Numbered from the stretch's first letter, positions 22,823-30,935 are shown. The stretch: 64,000 bases of DNA from a virus (IMGVR_UViG_3300020190_000023:36220-100219); one strand, 5' to 3'. The notes: generated by a model not told the origin, from the letters alone. A program made the numbers and translations.

Positions 22823-23870
22823 GTTTTCTAAACTCAGGTTTTAATAATCTCCATATTATGTAGTCATATGGTTTTTTATCCCACATAGCAAATAGTACAG
22901 GACGTAAACCAGTTTTTGTTACATTTCTCATAACAAATTCTGCAAATTCTTTTTTAGTTGGTTCAGGGTCAACATCACCATACTTACCATATCTAAAACC
23001 ATCATGTAGTTTACCACAATACTCATTTATTTGATGAAAATGGTATTTTAAATCCTTTTCATAAGATTTTATCTTATCATAAAATTCATCAGGAACATCA
23101 TTTAATAATTCACCTATATCTCCTTGATTACTTAAAACTTCCCAAACAGAAGTAGTTGATATGTTAGTCATTATTTTATGTAATCGAAGATATTCTTCTC
23201 CTTTCACTTTTATTCTATTTCCATTAAAAAATTTTACTATAAAACCTTCATGGTTATCGGCAACCATTTTTTTCAAAAAAGTGTAATCAGTTATTCCATC
23301 ATATTTTTTAACAACATTAAAGTTATTCCGATATGATTCCACGTCAAGTTCTTCACCAGACTCAGTTACTATTTTACCTAATAATACCACATCTCTTAAA
23401 TCACCATAGTTAACCACTATTCTATTTTCAGGATATAATATTTCAAACAAATAAGTACAAGAAAAGTCTAATAAATTAGTCGAATATTTTTCATCAAATA
23501 TTTTTTTGAATTCGGCTGATTGGTCTGAAGTAAAAGAACCTTTAGATGCAAATATCCATTCACCTTCATAGTTAAATAATATACCTAAAGAACCATCCAT
23601 TTTTTCATACACATCAAATTCTTTAGTTGGTGTGAATCTTTTTTCTTCTATATTAAAAAATTTTTTAAATGGTCTTGCAACAACGTTACTATTTTCATCA
23701 ACAACTAAACCTCTTGCTTGAGTAGTTACCTCATCCCATAAAGCGTATTGATTATATAAAAGACCATATTGTACTTTTGGGGTGTAGTTCCATATAGACA
23801 AAGGAAGAGTTGGATGAACTTGTTTTGTCACCAACCCATCCTCGTAATATTTGTTCAACAATTCTAACAT
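22818..23870 (-). CDS. rnlA: RNA ligase, T4 Rnl1-like
   Basis: ATP-dependent RNA ligase of 350 residues (T4 Rnl1 has 374). The nucleotidyl-transfer motif I is YEKMDGSLG with the lysine at residue 90; other family motifs follow: YLFEILYPENRIVV (motif IIIa), EGFIVKFFNGNRIKVKG (motifs IV-V). T4 Rnl1 repairs tRNAs cut by host anticodon nucleases. Class A element TATATTTG (23875-23882, minus strand) lies 4 nt before the ATG, giving an almost leaderless mRNA. The second ligase gene lies immediately upstream. Confidence 0.92.
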   Translation of the reverse strand: MLELLNKYYEDGLVTKQVHPTLPLSIWNYTPKVQYGLLYNQYALWDEVTTQARGLVVDENSNVVARPFKKFFNIEEKRFTPTKEFDVYEKMDGSLGILFNYEGEWIFASKGSFTSDQSAEFKKIFDEKYSTNLLDFSCTYLFEILYPENRIVVNYGDLRDVVLLGKIVTESGEELDVESYRNNFNVVKKYDGITDYTFLKKMVADNHEGFIVKFFNGNRIKVKGEEYLRLHKIMTNISTTSVWEVLSNQGDIGELLNDVPDEFYDKIKSYEKDLKYHFHQINEYCGKLHDGFRYGKYGDVDPEPTKKEFAEFVMRNVTKTGLRPVLFAMWDKKPYDYIIWRLLKPEFRKL

Positions 23871-23885
23871 GTTGCAAATATAGTA

Positions 23886-24971
23886 TTATTTTTCGTTTAA
23901 TAAAAATTTATTACTAATTGCTTTAAAGCTAATTCTTCTATCGTAAGAACGAACAACCACACCTTCTCTATCAAAGTTAGAATTTAATTCGGACTTTTGG
24001 TTGGCATATTCTAACATATCATCAATCGTGTCAGGTAAATTAAATTCAAAGTCTAATATTGGAACCGTTTTTAATTTCATTTTTTGAACTAACTCAACAA
24101 ACTCTAAAAATGGAATATTCTCTTGAGTGTCTATATTAAAACCATTAAAGAATCGAACTGTTTGACCTTTAATTTTGTACGGATTTCCTTGAATACCTTC
24201 CCCAATTAACTCACCTTGCAAACAGATATTGTTATCTAATTCACCTAATAATTCCTCTAACTTTAATTCGCGAGCAACTTTCCAAAAAGTATTTCCTTCA
24301 CTTTCAGTTAATTCTAAATTACGAGAACACACTCCAAATACACCATCTTTAAAGTAAAATGTTGCTGAAGAACCGTCCAACTTTTCAGTTACGTAGAATT
24401 TATGAGCGGAGGTGAATCTGTATCCTTGGTATTCTTTAGCCAAGTTTTGGACTCTCTCTTCATCGGTTTTACGTAAGAAAGATGGAAACAATCCTTTTAC
24501 TTTTCCTGTAAGTTCTGCAGGGATTGGTGGTTCGTATTTAACAATACCTAATATTTCAGTAACATCATCACCAATTCCAACCATAGGAAAACCATCTTCT
24601 GCAAACATTTCATACTGAATACCCCATTCTTGTTTTGATGTTGTCATCATAGGAATATCAGTAGTTTTTAAAACAGATAAAGGTAAAATTAAACCTTGTG
24701 ATACTTGACCACGAAGTTTAATAGTTTTTAAACGGAAACCTTCTTGGTCACCCATCTTTTTGTGTGAACTCTTTCTTAAGAATTCAAACTCGTCTCTGAT
24801 TGGTAAGAATGAATCAATTTCACAGTAAACAACTTTATCACCTACCTTATGACCAACATTCTTAGCAACAACAACTTTCCAACCATCAACGATGGCCAAT
24901 TCAATCATATCAGCATCAGGGATTCTTTGGATATCCCCGATAACTCTAACACTTGCTAATTTTCTTTCCAT
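23886..24971 (-). CDS. RNA ligase, DRB0094/Rnl5-like with N-terminal OB domain
   Basis: A 361-residue protein. Residues 1-150 form an OB-fold-like N-terminal domain (IADMI-type start, GDKVVYCEIDSFLP, LRGQVSQGLILPL). The ligase core has motif I TEKLDGSSATFYF near residue 183, GELIGEGIQGNPY (motif III region) and EGVVVRSYDRRISFKAIS (IV-V). This order (OB domain first) matches the DRB0094-type RNA ligases, which seal nicked RNA with 3'-OH/5'-phosphate. Two RNA ligases of different families in adjacent genes point to RNA repair. Confidence 0.88.
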   Translation of the reverse strand: MERKLASVRVIGDIQRIPDADMIELAIVDGWKVVVAKNVGHKVGDKVVYCEIDSFLPIRDEFEFLRKSSHKKMGDQEGFRLKTIKLRGQVSQGLILPLSVLKTTDIPMMTTSKQEWGIQYEMFAEDGFPMVGIGDDVTEILGIVKYEPPIPAELTGKVKGLFPSFLRKTDEERVQNLAKEYQGYRFTSAHKFYVTEKLDGSSATFYFKDGVFGVCSRNLELTESEGNTFWKVARELKLEELLGELDNNICLQGELIGEGIQGNPYKIKGQTVRFFNGFNIDTQENIPFLEFVELVQKMKLKTVPILDFEFNLPDTIDDMLEYANQKSELNSNFDREGVVVRSYDRRISFKAISNKFLLNEK

Positions 24972-24972
24972 A

Positions 24973-25500
24973 TTATGATTCTATATTATCTTCATTAAAA
25001 TCATCCGACTTCATTGAGTTTGGTGGGGTAAAATCCCAATTTGCATTCTCAAATTCTGTAACCCATTCACTAACATCTTCTCTTGTCCATATTGGGGCAA
25101 AAGATGGACGGTATTTAAATGGTAAATTTTTACTCTCATCCCATTCATCAAGTCGTTTCGTTACATCCTCAATTAGGTTTTTTCTTTTAGTATACTCAAT
25201 CCATTGTCTGTAATCACCTTCTGAACGAATATACATAACATCCCCATAGTTATAAAATTCCATTTCAGGAAACCTCAAATTTGGGTTGTTAGTATATACA
25301 TCAACAATACCATTATCTCCATTATATTCGCTACAAAGCTCCCTTAATGAATGTAAACTTTTAGGTCTTTCTTCCCAAACACTACCAAACTGACGAACAG
25401 AGCAAATGTAGATATACCCATCTTCATATGAATGAATAAGTCCTTCAATTTTATTTCTTAAAGAAATAAGTTCCTTCATTGTTAGTTTTGATAAGTCCAT
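24973..25500 (-). CDS. Hypothetical protein (175 aa)
   Basis: Starts MDLSKLTMKELISLRNKIEG and has aromatic-rich middle and C-terminal parts (GDYRQWIEYTKRKN, WTREDVSEWVTEFENANW). Stop is 2 nt before the RNA ligase start, so it is in the ligase operon. No domain recognised. Confidence 0.65.
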   Translation of the reverse strand: MDLSKLTMKELISLRNKIEGLIHSYEDGYIYICSVRQFGSVWEERPKSLHSLRELCSEYNGDNGIVDVYTNNPNLRFPEMEFYNYGDVMYIRSEGDYRQWIEYTKRKNLIEDVTKRLDEWDESKNLPFKYRPSFAPIWTREDVSEWVTEFENANWDFTPPNSMKSDDFNEDNIES

Positions 25501-25536
25501 ATTATATTTAATTATTGATTTGTTTTAATTTTTATT

Positions 25537-25794
25537 TCAATTAAATTTTACAAATTGTTTGAGTTTATCGTGTAATTTATAATAATTTTGGTAGTAGTTA
25601 CCCTTTTTGGTTCTTTTGAGTTCTTTATCGTGGTATCCAGAATCATATGCTAAGTTTACCATATCTTCTTCATCTTTTTCCATATTTTTAATATGTTTTT
25701 GGATTTCAGATAATACATCTTTGATTTCATCATTTGATGTATTATTCTTTTTTTGTTCTAACCATATATTGAGATTTTGACGATATGTTTTCAT
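25537..25794 (-). CDS. Hypothetical protein (85 aa)
   Basis: A small helical, charged protein (MKTYRQNLNIWLEQKKNN, EEDMVNLAYDSGYHDKE). It starts 3 nt after the stop of the gene upstream, in the same small-gene operon. No family recognised. Confidence 0.6.
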   Translation of the reverse strand: MKTYRQNLNIWLEQKKNNTSNDEIKDVLSEIQKHIKNMEKDEEDMVNLAYDSGYHDKELKRTKKGNYYQNYYKLHDKLKQFVKFN

Positions 25795-25797
25795 AAT

Positions 25798-26109
25798 TTA
25801 TTTTTTTGTATATTTTTTTATTAAATTAAAAATTTCCTTAATGTCTGTAAAGTCGGATGGTGGTGAGTCATTTCTTCCTGGAAGAAACATCACAGTAAAT
25901 CCGTGGTTTGCTTGAAAATTTTCTTTAACTCTTATACCACAGATTTCATCAAGATAAACCCAAGGAAAGTTTCCTGATAGTTTTACATCTATTCCTATTT
26001 TTTTAAGTCGTTCAATAAACACTCCGAGTTTATCTGTACTTATTTGTGTGTTACTTTTTGTTTCCATTGTATATATTCCAAATTTAGTTTTTACTTCTCC
26101 CATCACCAT
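25798..26109 (-). CDS. Hypothetical protein (103 aa)
   Basis: Contains beta-type segments (FPWVYLDEICGIRVKENF, GFTVMFLPGRND). The start overlaps the upstream stop (ATGGTGA); a second ATG two codons on makes a TGATG junction and is equally possible. Small soluble protein of unknown role in a string of coupled small genes. Confidence 0.65.
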   Translation of the reverse strand: MVMGEVKTKFGIYTMETKSNTQISTDKLGVFIERLKKIGIDVKLSGNFPWVYLDEICGIRVKENFQANHGFTVMFLPGRNDSPPSDFTDIKEIFNLIKKYTKK

Positions 26110-26321
26110 TTAATTACTTCGTCTCTAAAATAAACATCACTAATTACCATTCCGTCAATATTCTTACCATTACCAAGATGAAGATAATTACCTTCAATTT
26201 TGGTAATCACACCAGAATCTTCTACAGAGCCAGTAATTCTATTAACCACCTTAACATAGTCACCTACTTTGATGTCTCTTCCGTTTTTATCTGTTGTCAT
26301 TTCTACTTCCATAACATTCAT
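26103..26321 (-). CDS. SH3/KOW-like small protein
   Basis: 72 residues. The core DIKVGDYVKVVNRITGSVEDSGVITKIEGNYLHL (in pieces) resembles the small beta-barrel proteins with a VGDxVxV start that are common in phages. It overlaps the upstream Cys-rich gene by 35 nt if started at the first ATG; MTTDKNGRD at 26300 is a likely alternative start with 14 nt overlap. Function unknown. Confidence 0.6.
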   Translation of the reverse strand: MNVMEVEMTTDKNGRDIKVGDYVKVVNRITGSVEDSGVITKIEGNYLHLGNGKNIDGMVISDVYFRDEVIKW

Positions 26322-26469
26322 GTTTTTTATCCGTTACATTCCACAAATCTTTTTTTCCTTCCGTCATATGACAGTTGTGTTTTTTTCCAGTTCTTTTTCC
26401 GAACTCCACAATCATATCATTATGACGATTACGAATAAGATGGGGACATTCTTTACAAGGTTTTTTCAT
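26287..26469 (-). CDS. Cys/His-rich small protein (DUF6283-like)
   Basis: Starts MKKPCKECPHLIRNRHND and has CHMTEG later; the Cys-x2-Cys-Pro start and C-H-M pair look like a small zinc-binding protein resembling DUF6283. The start is fixed by a class A promoter just upstream (26476-26506), which rules out a longer frame. 60 residues. First gene of a minus-strand operon of small genes leading to the RNA ligases. Confidence 0.7.
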   Translation of the reverse strand: MKKPCKECPHLIRNRHNDMIVEFGKRTGKKHNCHMTEGKKDLWNVTDKKHECYGSRNDNR

Positions 26470-26475
26470 ACAGTA

Positions 26476-26506
26476 CAAAAGTACTAAATTAAAATGATTT
26501 TGACAA
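26476..26506 (-). promoter_or_regulatory. Host-type promoter of the RNA-ligase operon head
   Basis: Minus strand TTG (26504-26506), 20-nt spacer, TACTTTTG (26476-26483), 7 nt before the ATG. Its TTG abuts the divergent class B element at 26507-26514. Confidence 0.75.
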
Positions 26507-26514
26507 ATATTTAT
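26507..26514 (+). promoter_or_regulatory. Class B (late-type) element before leader-bearing gene
   Basis: ATATTTAT ends 4 nt before the ATG at 26519. The same octamer in the sense orientation precedes some thirty genes of the window, mostly virion-type. Proposed phage late promoter; a transcript would be almost leaderless. Confidence 0.5.
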
Positions 26515-26518
26515 TGTC

Positions 26519-27118
26519 ATGAAAGTTTTAATTACAGAATCTCAATTTATTACTTTGTTTGAGGATATAAATCCTTCAGGTGAAGCAATTAAGAACATAT
26601 GTGATTCTGAAAAATTTTGTAAAGCTCAAGGTAGAATAACTTTTGGTCAATTAAAAGCTATTGTTGATTCGGCAACAAGAAAACGAATTTTCACTCATCT
26701 AGGTGAAGGTGGTTATAAAGCAACTTTAAGATTATTACCTTGGTTCATTCCACAATTGTTACTTGTAGGAGCCGCGGCTTCTATAACAAGAGCAATTAAC
26801 AAAATAATTAGACCTGCATTAGAGGATACCGAAACCTACAAGACTTGGTGGGGTAAAGCAATAATGAAATCTTTCGATGTTGTTGAAGGAGAACTTGGTG
26901 TTGAGGACCCTCTATCTAAAATATTTTTTATTTCTGATGGATTAATGACTCTAATGAATGAAAAATACAAAGTTAAATTTGCTAAATACATATCAGAAAT
27001 TGCAAGTCAAACACCTGATGATGAGGTAGTTCCTGATTACTTTGTTGAGAATGAACTTAGGAATTGGTTAAATGAGAAATTTTTACTTGACCCTCCTTTA
27101 CCACCAAAAACTAATTAA
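26519..27118 (+). CDS. Leader-bearing membrane protein (ITESQF)
   Basis: 199 residues beginning MKVLITESQFITLFED, one of the recurring N-terminal leaders (I-T-E and L-F-E tripeptides). A hydrophobic segment at about 71-92 (LLPWFIPQLLLVGAAASI) is followed by a soluble helical part. Likely a particle-associated protein, by its leader and class B promoter. No enzymatic motif. Confidence 0.7.
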   Translation: MKVLITESQFITLFEDINPSGEAIKNICDSEKFCKAQGRITFGQLKAIVDSATRKRIFTHLGEGGYKATLRLLPWFIPQLLLVGAAASITRAINKIIRPALEDTETYKTWWGKAIMKSFDVVEGELGVEDPLSKIFFISDGLMTLMNEKYKVKFAKYISEIASQTPDDEVVPDYFVENELRNWLNEKFLLDPPLPPKTN

Positions 27119-27314
27119 TATTTAAAGGGAACTGTCTAACACTGATTGAATTAATTTTTATTGGTTCTTTTTTACTAAACCATTTTTTTTCTGATTTTAC
27201 AGTTTTCACCGCACAATCTGATAAATTTTGTATCATTTTAGAAGTTATTTCTTCTAAATTATCAGTGCTAGACAACTCAATATTAATTGTTATAGTCTTA
27301 AACTTCTTTTTCAT
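27111..27314 (-). CDS. Hypothetical protein (67 aa)
   Basis: Small Lys-rich protein, MKKKFKTITINIELSS, with one Cys. Its start overlaps the stop of the metallophosphoesterase gene (ATGA), so it is coupled to it; convergent with the leader gene. Family unknown. Confidence 0.6.
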   Translation of the reverse strand: MKKKFKTITINIELSSTDNLEEITSKMIQNLSDCAVKTVKSEKKWFSKKEPIKINSISVRQFPLNIN

Positions 27315-27985
27315 TGACCTGCATCTATATTTACAATCTCATCCACATGGTGGTCTTCTCGTATTTCTGATTTAACAGGTCTACTTTTTAGAAGTGGAAC
27401 ACACTCACGAATTACGTGATATGGTCGGAAATCAGGGTGACCATCCATTCCCACGTCCATACGTTGACCAACCCCAAATCTTTTATTTGTAGGTAGGTGA
27501 CAGTGACCGTGTAGGTGCATTATTCCTTTGTTAAGACCATCCCAAGAACTGATTGGGTAGTGCATTAAACGGAAAGTATACCCCCCAACCACAAGAGTAT
27601 TATAATGTTCTACTGATTTGAACAGTCCTTGAATTCCTTCACGGTTTTTTTCAATGTGATGGTCATGGTTACCAAGAACAAGGTGAATGTTTTTACAAAC
27701 AATTCGGTCCCAAAATTCTTTAATAGATTCAAATCCACCAAAAGACCAATCACCAAGACAAATCAATATATCATCTTGCATTACAACCTCGTTAATGTTA
27801 TTAACGATAGTTGCGTTCATTTTATCCAAATCAAGAAAATCTCTTGTTTGTTCAATAGGAATTCCCCCATTTTGAGTCCTCCAATTAGTTACACCACGAC
27901 AAATATTTTTGTGGTTGTAGTGTGGGTCCGAAAAAATCCACACGTCAGGAAAACGTCCTTTATTATTTGAAGGTATTTTAATCAT
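27311..27985 (-). CDS. Calcineurin-like metallophosphoesterase
   Basis: 224 residues with the metal-ligand order of the family: FSDPHYNHKN near 18 (D-x-H), GDWSFGG near 78, LGNHDHH near 103, RLMHYP near 140 and LHGHCHLP near 160. Substrate may be a nucleotide or RNA-end phosphate; not decidable here. Class A element TAGATTTG (27990-27997, minus strand) 4 nt before the ATG. Neighbours on either side are RNA-repair-type genes. Confidence 0.87.
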   Translation of the reverse strand: MIKIPSNNKGRFPDVWIFSDPHYNHKNICRGVTNWRTQNGGIPIEQTRDFLDLDKMNATIVNNINEVVMQDDILICLGDWSFGGFESIKEFWDRIVCKNIHLVLGNHDHHIEKNREGIQGLFKSVEHYNTLVVGGYTFRLMHYPISSWDGLNKGIMHLHGHCHLPTNKRFGVGQRMDVGMDGHPDFRPYHVIRECVPLLKSRPVKSEIREDHHVDEIVNIDAGQ

Positions 27986-28472
27986 ATCGCAAATCTAACT
28001 CTTTTTTTTGTAAAAACCAATCAGGGACCTCTCTATTTTTCCAAGAAACAATTTCTGACTTGGCACCTTTGTAATAATTTCGGTATGACCCAATAACGTC
28101 ATTACCAAGTTTAAATTCATCACCCATTGCTAATGGTGGGGATGTAAAATCAATATCGTGAATATTCGGTCTGTTCTGTAAACACCATTCAATCACCTCA
28201 ATTGATTTATGTTTTTTACCATAACGGTATGTATATTCTTCACCTAAAGCCAAACCTAATTCACATAAATAAAGGTAGTTGGATAATGACGACCTCACCC
28301 ATATTGAGCATGGGTGGTTTTTATGTGATAACTTATATGGTGCAGTCCCACCTGTAACATGATGAGCCGAACATAAAAGTTGTGCGGTTTCCAATATCAT
28401 CTTGACAACATGTTTGTCACAATGATACTCCGCACACTTTTTAACATCAAAATCCAAAAAGAAAATATTCAT
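27978..28472 (-). CDS. Phage-conserved hypothetical protein (MNIFFLD family)
   Basis: I start it at MNIFFLDFDVKKCAEYHCDKHVVKM, since TATATTTG (28477-28484, minus strand) lies 4 nt before. The N-terminus with H-C-D-K-H-V-V-K-M and later SHKNHPCSIWVRSS is a pattern I know from many phage proteins without known function. His/Cys-rich; may bind metal. 164 residues; overlaps the next gene by 8 nt. Confidence 0.75.
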   Translation of the reverse strand: MNIFFLDFDVKKCAEYHCDKHVVKMILETAQLLCSAHHVTGGTAPYKLSHKNHPCSIWVRSSLSNYLYLCELGLALGEEYTYRYGKKHKSIEVIEWCLQNRPNIHDIDFTSPPLAMGDEFKLGNDVIGSYRNYYKGAKSEIVSWKNREVPDWFLQKKELDLRYD

Positions 28473-28494
28473 ACCACAAATATACAATTTTTTT

Positions 28495-28908
28495 TTAAAC
28501 CGTGTGCTCAATTTGCACTCTAACACAATTTTGTGGTAAACGATTAAGATGACGGTAGTTATTTATATAACCCATCATATTCGCACTACCGATAGCATTT
28601 GCCGAATGAACAACAACATCAACTAATGGTTTACCGTCCATCCATTGATTAACCAACCATTTAGTACAATCCATCCCTGTCTTTTCAGTAATGTTGTCAT
28701 AATTAATTGTGTAATTTTTAGTTACTCCGTACAACCATTCATTCATAGCACTGTCCCCTAAATCATGGTCCAAGGAAATTAGTTCAATGTTTTCTAATCC
28801 GATTGAATTTATTTTCTGAACAAACTCATCATATGAGCGGACAACAACCCAATTTTCTTTGTCTACGGGTGTTCTTACGTCATCCAAGTATATTCTTTTC
28901 TTTTTCAT
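28495..28908 (-). CDS. Cyclic-phosphate-type receiver domain protein (cREC-like)
   Basis: Started at MKKKRIYLDDVRTPVD, which avoids overlap with the gene upstream. Residues 4-13 and 44-54 (RIYLDDVRTP, LISLDHDLGD) carry the acidic residues of a receiver-fold domain of the type named cyclic-phosphate-processing receiver (cREC), predicted to work on RNA ends. 137 residues. Its closeness to two RNA ligases and a phosphoesterase supports an RNA-repair role (inference). Confidence 0.75.
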   Translation of the reverse strand: MKKKRIYLDDVRTPVDKENWVVVRSYDEFVQKINSIGLENIELISLDHDLGDSAMNEWLYGVTKNYTINYDNITEKTGMDCTKWLVNQWMDGKPLVDVVVHSANAIGSANMMGYINNYRHLNRLPQNCVRVQIEHTV

Positions 28909-28915
28909 ATTCTGA

Positions 28916-29224
28916 TTATAGTCTAATTTTATTATCAAAACAATATTTGGTAATATAATTTTTTAAATTTTTAATTGCATCTTTAAAATCCATTTCTTCG
29001 AAATCATTCGGCCATCTTTTATGTTTTTCATCTTCTTCCATCATAGATGAACAACTCTGTTTAATTTCGGAAATTAACTGTTTTAATATTACAGTTTGGT
29101 CAATTACCTGAGTATTTTCAACAACTTTATCCTCAAGCTCTTGAGCGTATTCAATTAACTCTTCAACAGGACCCAAATCCATTAGATGTTCGTTACCTCT
29201 GAATATTTGATTTATTGATTTCAT
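28916..29224 (-). CDS. Hypothetical coiled-coil protein (102 aa)
   Basis: MKSINQIFRGNEHLMDLG start; long helical central part (EELIEYAQELEDKVVENTQVI). First gene of the operon with the receiver protein; class A element TATATTTG (29236-29243, minus strand) upstream. No family recognised. Confidence 0.65.
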   Translation of the reverse strand: MKSINQIFRGNEHLMDLGPVEELIEYAQELEDKVVENTQVIDQTVILKQLISEIKQSCSSMMEEDEKHKRWPNDFEEMDFKDAIKNLKNYITKYCFDNKIRL

Positions 29225-29260
29225 AATTTCAAATACAAATATAATAAAATTTATTCAAAT

Positions 29261-29286
29261 AAAAAACCCCACCTATAAAGATGGGG
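29261..29286 (-). terminator. Terminator of the tRNA cluster
   Basis: Minus strand CCCCATC-TTTATA-GGTGGGG followed by TTTTTT; the G-U pair forms only on this strand. It ends the tRNA transcript. Confidence 0.8.
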
Positions 29287-29309
29287 AATCAAACATATTG
29301 GTTTGTTGG

Positions 29310-29382
29310 AGCCACTGACAGGAATCGAACCTGCAACATCTTGATTACAAATCAAGTACTCTACCTATTGAGTTACGAAGGC
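29310..29382 (-). tRNA. tRNA-Thr(UGU)
   Basis: Cloverleaf with D-stem ACTC/GAGT, anticodon arm CTTGA-TTTGTAA-TCAAG (anticodon TGT) and T-arm GCAGG-TTCGATT-CCTGT. The acceptor stem GCCTTCG/CAGTGGC has two mismatches, so the gene may be drifting. Confidence 0.85.
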
Positions 29383-29388
29383 GTTTTG

Positions 29389-29463
29389 TGGTGTGGGAGG
29401 GAATCGAACCGCTCGGCACAAGGTGTTTCAAACCTCTGCTCTACCTACTGAGCTACCGACACC
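29389..29463 (-). tRNA. tRNA-Phe(GAA)
   Basis: Acceptor GGTGTCG/CCACACC (one mismatch), D-stem GCTC/GAGC, anticodon arm GAGGT-TTGAAAC-ACCTT (anticodon GAA), T-loop TTCGATT with a bulged C in its stem. Confidence 0.85.
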
Positions 29464-29482
29464 ATATTATTTTAAACACACT

Positions 29483-29556
29483 CTTTGGCTTTCTACTTCC
29501 AGCTCCGAGAAATTGTATATAACTTAGCCCACCTCACCGCTGTATGGGAACCAAAG
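29483..29556 (-). ncRNA. tRNA-sized structured RNA of unknown type
   Basis: 74 nt between tRNA-Phe and tRNA-Leu, closed by a 7-bp stem CTTTGGT/GCCAAAG with inner CCCA/TGGG, AAGTT/AATTT and TTTCT/AGAAA stems, but without a T-loop. Shares TCGGAG(C/T)TGGAAG with the RNA at 29900-29988. Could be a decayed tRNA or a separate small RNA. Confidence 0.4.
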
Positions 29557-29571
29557 TTTATGTGTTTATTG

Positions 29572-29654
29572 TACCCAAGGTGGGATTCTAACCCACACGC
29601 TCTGAGAGCACTTGTTCCTAAGACAAGTGAGACTACCAATTCCTCCACTCGGGC
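29572..29654 (-). tRNA. tRNA-Leu(UAG)
   Basis: Acceptor GCCCGAG/CTTGGGT (two G-U pairs), anticodon arm CTTGT-CTTAGGA-ACAAG (anticodon TAG), long variable arm as in type II tRNAs, T-arm GTGGG-TTAGAAT-CCCAC. Confidence 0.88.
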
Positions 29655-29662
29655 AAATATTG

Positions 29663-29735
29663 TTGGTACGATGGGATTCGAACCCATAACCGTGACGATA
29701 TAAGCGTCGTGCTCTCACCATTGAGCTACGTACCA
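29663..29735 (-). tRNA. tRNA-Ile(UAU)
   Basis: Perfect acceptor TGGTACG/CGTACCA, D-stem GCTC/GAGC, anticodon loop CTTATAT (anticodon TAT), T-arm ATGGG-TTCGAAT-CCCAT. Reads ATA, frequent in AT-rich phage genes. Confidence 0.9.
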
Positions 29736-29775
29736 ATACATCTACCAAGGGGTTACTTGGATTTACGATTGATAG

Positions 29776-29859
29776 TACTCGGGGCGGGATTCGAACCCCC
29801 AATGTCGTAGACCACTGATTTACAGTCAGCTAAGCAACCGTTGCTCAACACTCCCAAGT
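29776..29859 (-). tRNA. tRNA-Tyr(GUA)
   Basis: Acceptor ACTTGGG/CCCGAGT, anticodon loop CTGTAAA (anticodon GTA), long variable arm, T-arm GGGGG-TTCGAAT-CCCGC with one mismatch. Confidence 0.85.
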
Positions 29860-29899
29860 TAGGAAATCAGAAGATGGTTGAGTGGACATCTGATTTTAC

Positions 29900-29988
29900 G
29901 ATTGGCATTACTTTGGTGTATATCTTCCAACTCCGATGATACTGACCGATATACACTCTCGTGTCATTAGCATCACCCTTCCCCAATC
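29900..29988 (-). ncRNA. Structured RNA upstream of the tRNA array
   Basis: Outer stem GATTGG/CCAATC encloses a perfect 9-bp stem GTGTATATC/GATATACAC whose loop holds ATCGGAGTTGGAA, the sequence shared with the RNA at 29483-29556. No coding frame. Family not recognised; probably in the tRNA transcript. Confidence 0.45.
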
Positions 29989-29999
29989 AACCTATATTT

Positions 30000-30446
30000 T
30001 TAATTTTGTGCAAACGCCTTGTCCGCCCAAGTTTTTGCTCCCATTCTACCCCAAAGTTCCATGTCACACATGTCAGGGAAAGATTCTCTCATAGTTCCAA
30101 CAGTCAACACATCCAAAAACCCTTTGTCGATTGAGTTCCATTTACCACCTTTGAGAGTGTAAACGTTCACCCAATTCCCGTATTCGTTTTTCACTTGGAT
30201 GTTAACTAATGTGTTTTTTTTGTATCCACGGATAACACCTTCCGCAGTTCCTTTAGTGTCATGGATATTAATAAAACCAGCTCTACATTTACCAGCAATA
30301 CGGAACTCATATTCTTTATTGGAATCCTTCAAATGGTTAGAAACCATTACAGAAATTTTTTTACCTTTTACAACGGTATTGAAGTTTCCGTAGAATACGT
30401 CTCCTGCCATTGTTCCTGTTGTTACGTTGATGATTGTAGATGTCAT
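30000..30446 (-). CDS. Hypothetical protein (148 aa)
   Basis: Begins MTSTIINVTTGTMAGDVFYG. The start is set by a class A element TATCTTTG (30475-30482, minus strand) with TTG 20 nt before it, which lies inside a longer frame and excludes that start. Beta-rich N-terminal half (EYEFRIAGKCRAGFINIHD), aromatic C-terminus (DMELWGRMGAKTWADKAF). Heads the tRNA cluster transcript. Function unknown. Confidence 0.7.
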   Translation of the reverse strand: MTSTIINVTTGTMAGDVFYGNFNTVVKGKKISVMVSNHLKDSNKEYEFRIAGKCRAGFINIHDTKGTAEGVIRGYKKNTLVNIQVKNEYGNWVNVYTLKGGKWNSIDKGFLDVLTVGTMRESFPDMCDMELWGRMGAKTWADKAFAQN

Positions 30447-30572
30447 GGTGTATAGTTTTAAATTGTTTGTTTGACAAAGATACAACTTTTTTTCCATTCC
30501 CACAACATTAACAATGAAAAATATTTTATTATTACAATACCCATTATGTAATTTTTGAATATTTATACATAT

Positions 30573-30935
30573 ATGAAAAAGAAAGTAAGACTTACTGAAA
30601 GTGAGTTAACGGAGTTAATCCGTAAACTTGTTAATGAATCTCAATCCGAACCTGAAGTAGAGGAAGGATGGTTAGGTGACAAACTTAGAGATGCTGGTAG
30701 GGGTATTAAAAAAATTACCACAGGTAAAGACACTCCACCACGAGAATATTTTATCGATAATATATTAAAAATAGAAGATGAGATGGAAGAAAATCCTGAA
30801 GAATTTGTTGACTATAACAATTGGGATGTGATTAGGCAACGAATTATGGATAAAGCATCTGATACTGACTATACAGGTAAAATAACCAAAAAAATGACTA
30901 AATCGGGTAAATATAAAATATTTTACGAAATTTAA
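30573..30935 (+). CDS. Leader-bearing protein (RLTESEL)
   Basis: 120 residues beginning MKKKVRLTESELTELIRKL followed by VNE, the clearest form of the leader repeated through this genome. ATATTTAT is at 30559-30566, 7 nt before the ATG, and excludes the longer TTG-start frame. The rest is charged, ending in a small basic beta segment (TKSGKYKIFYEI). Probable packaged or virion protein; no catalytic motif. Confidence 0.7.
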   Translation: MKKKVRLTESELTELIRKLVNESQSEPEVEEGWLGDKLRDAGRGIKKITTGKDTPPREYFIDNILKIEDEMEENPEEFVDYNNWDVIRQRIMDKASDTDYTGKITKKMTKSGKYKIFYEI

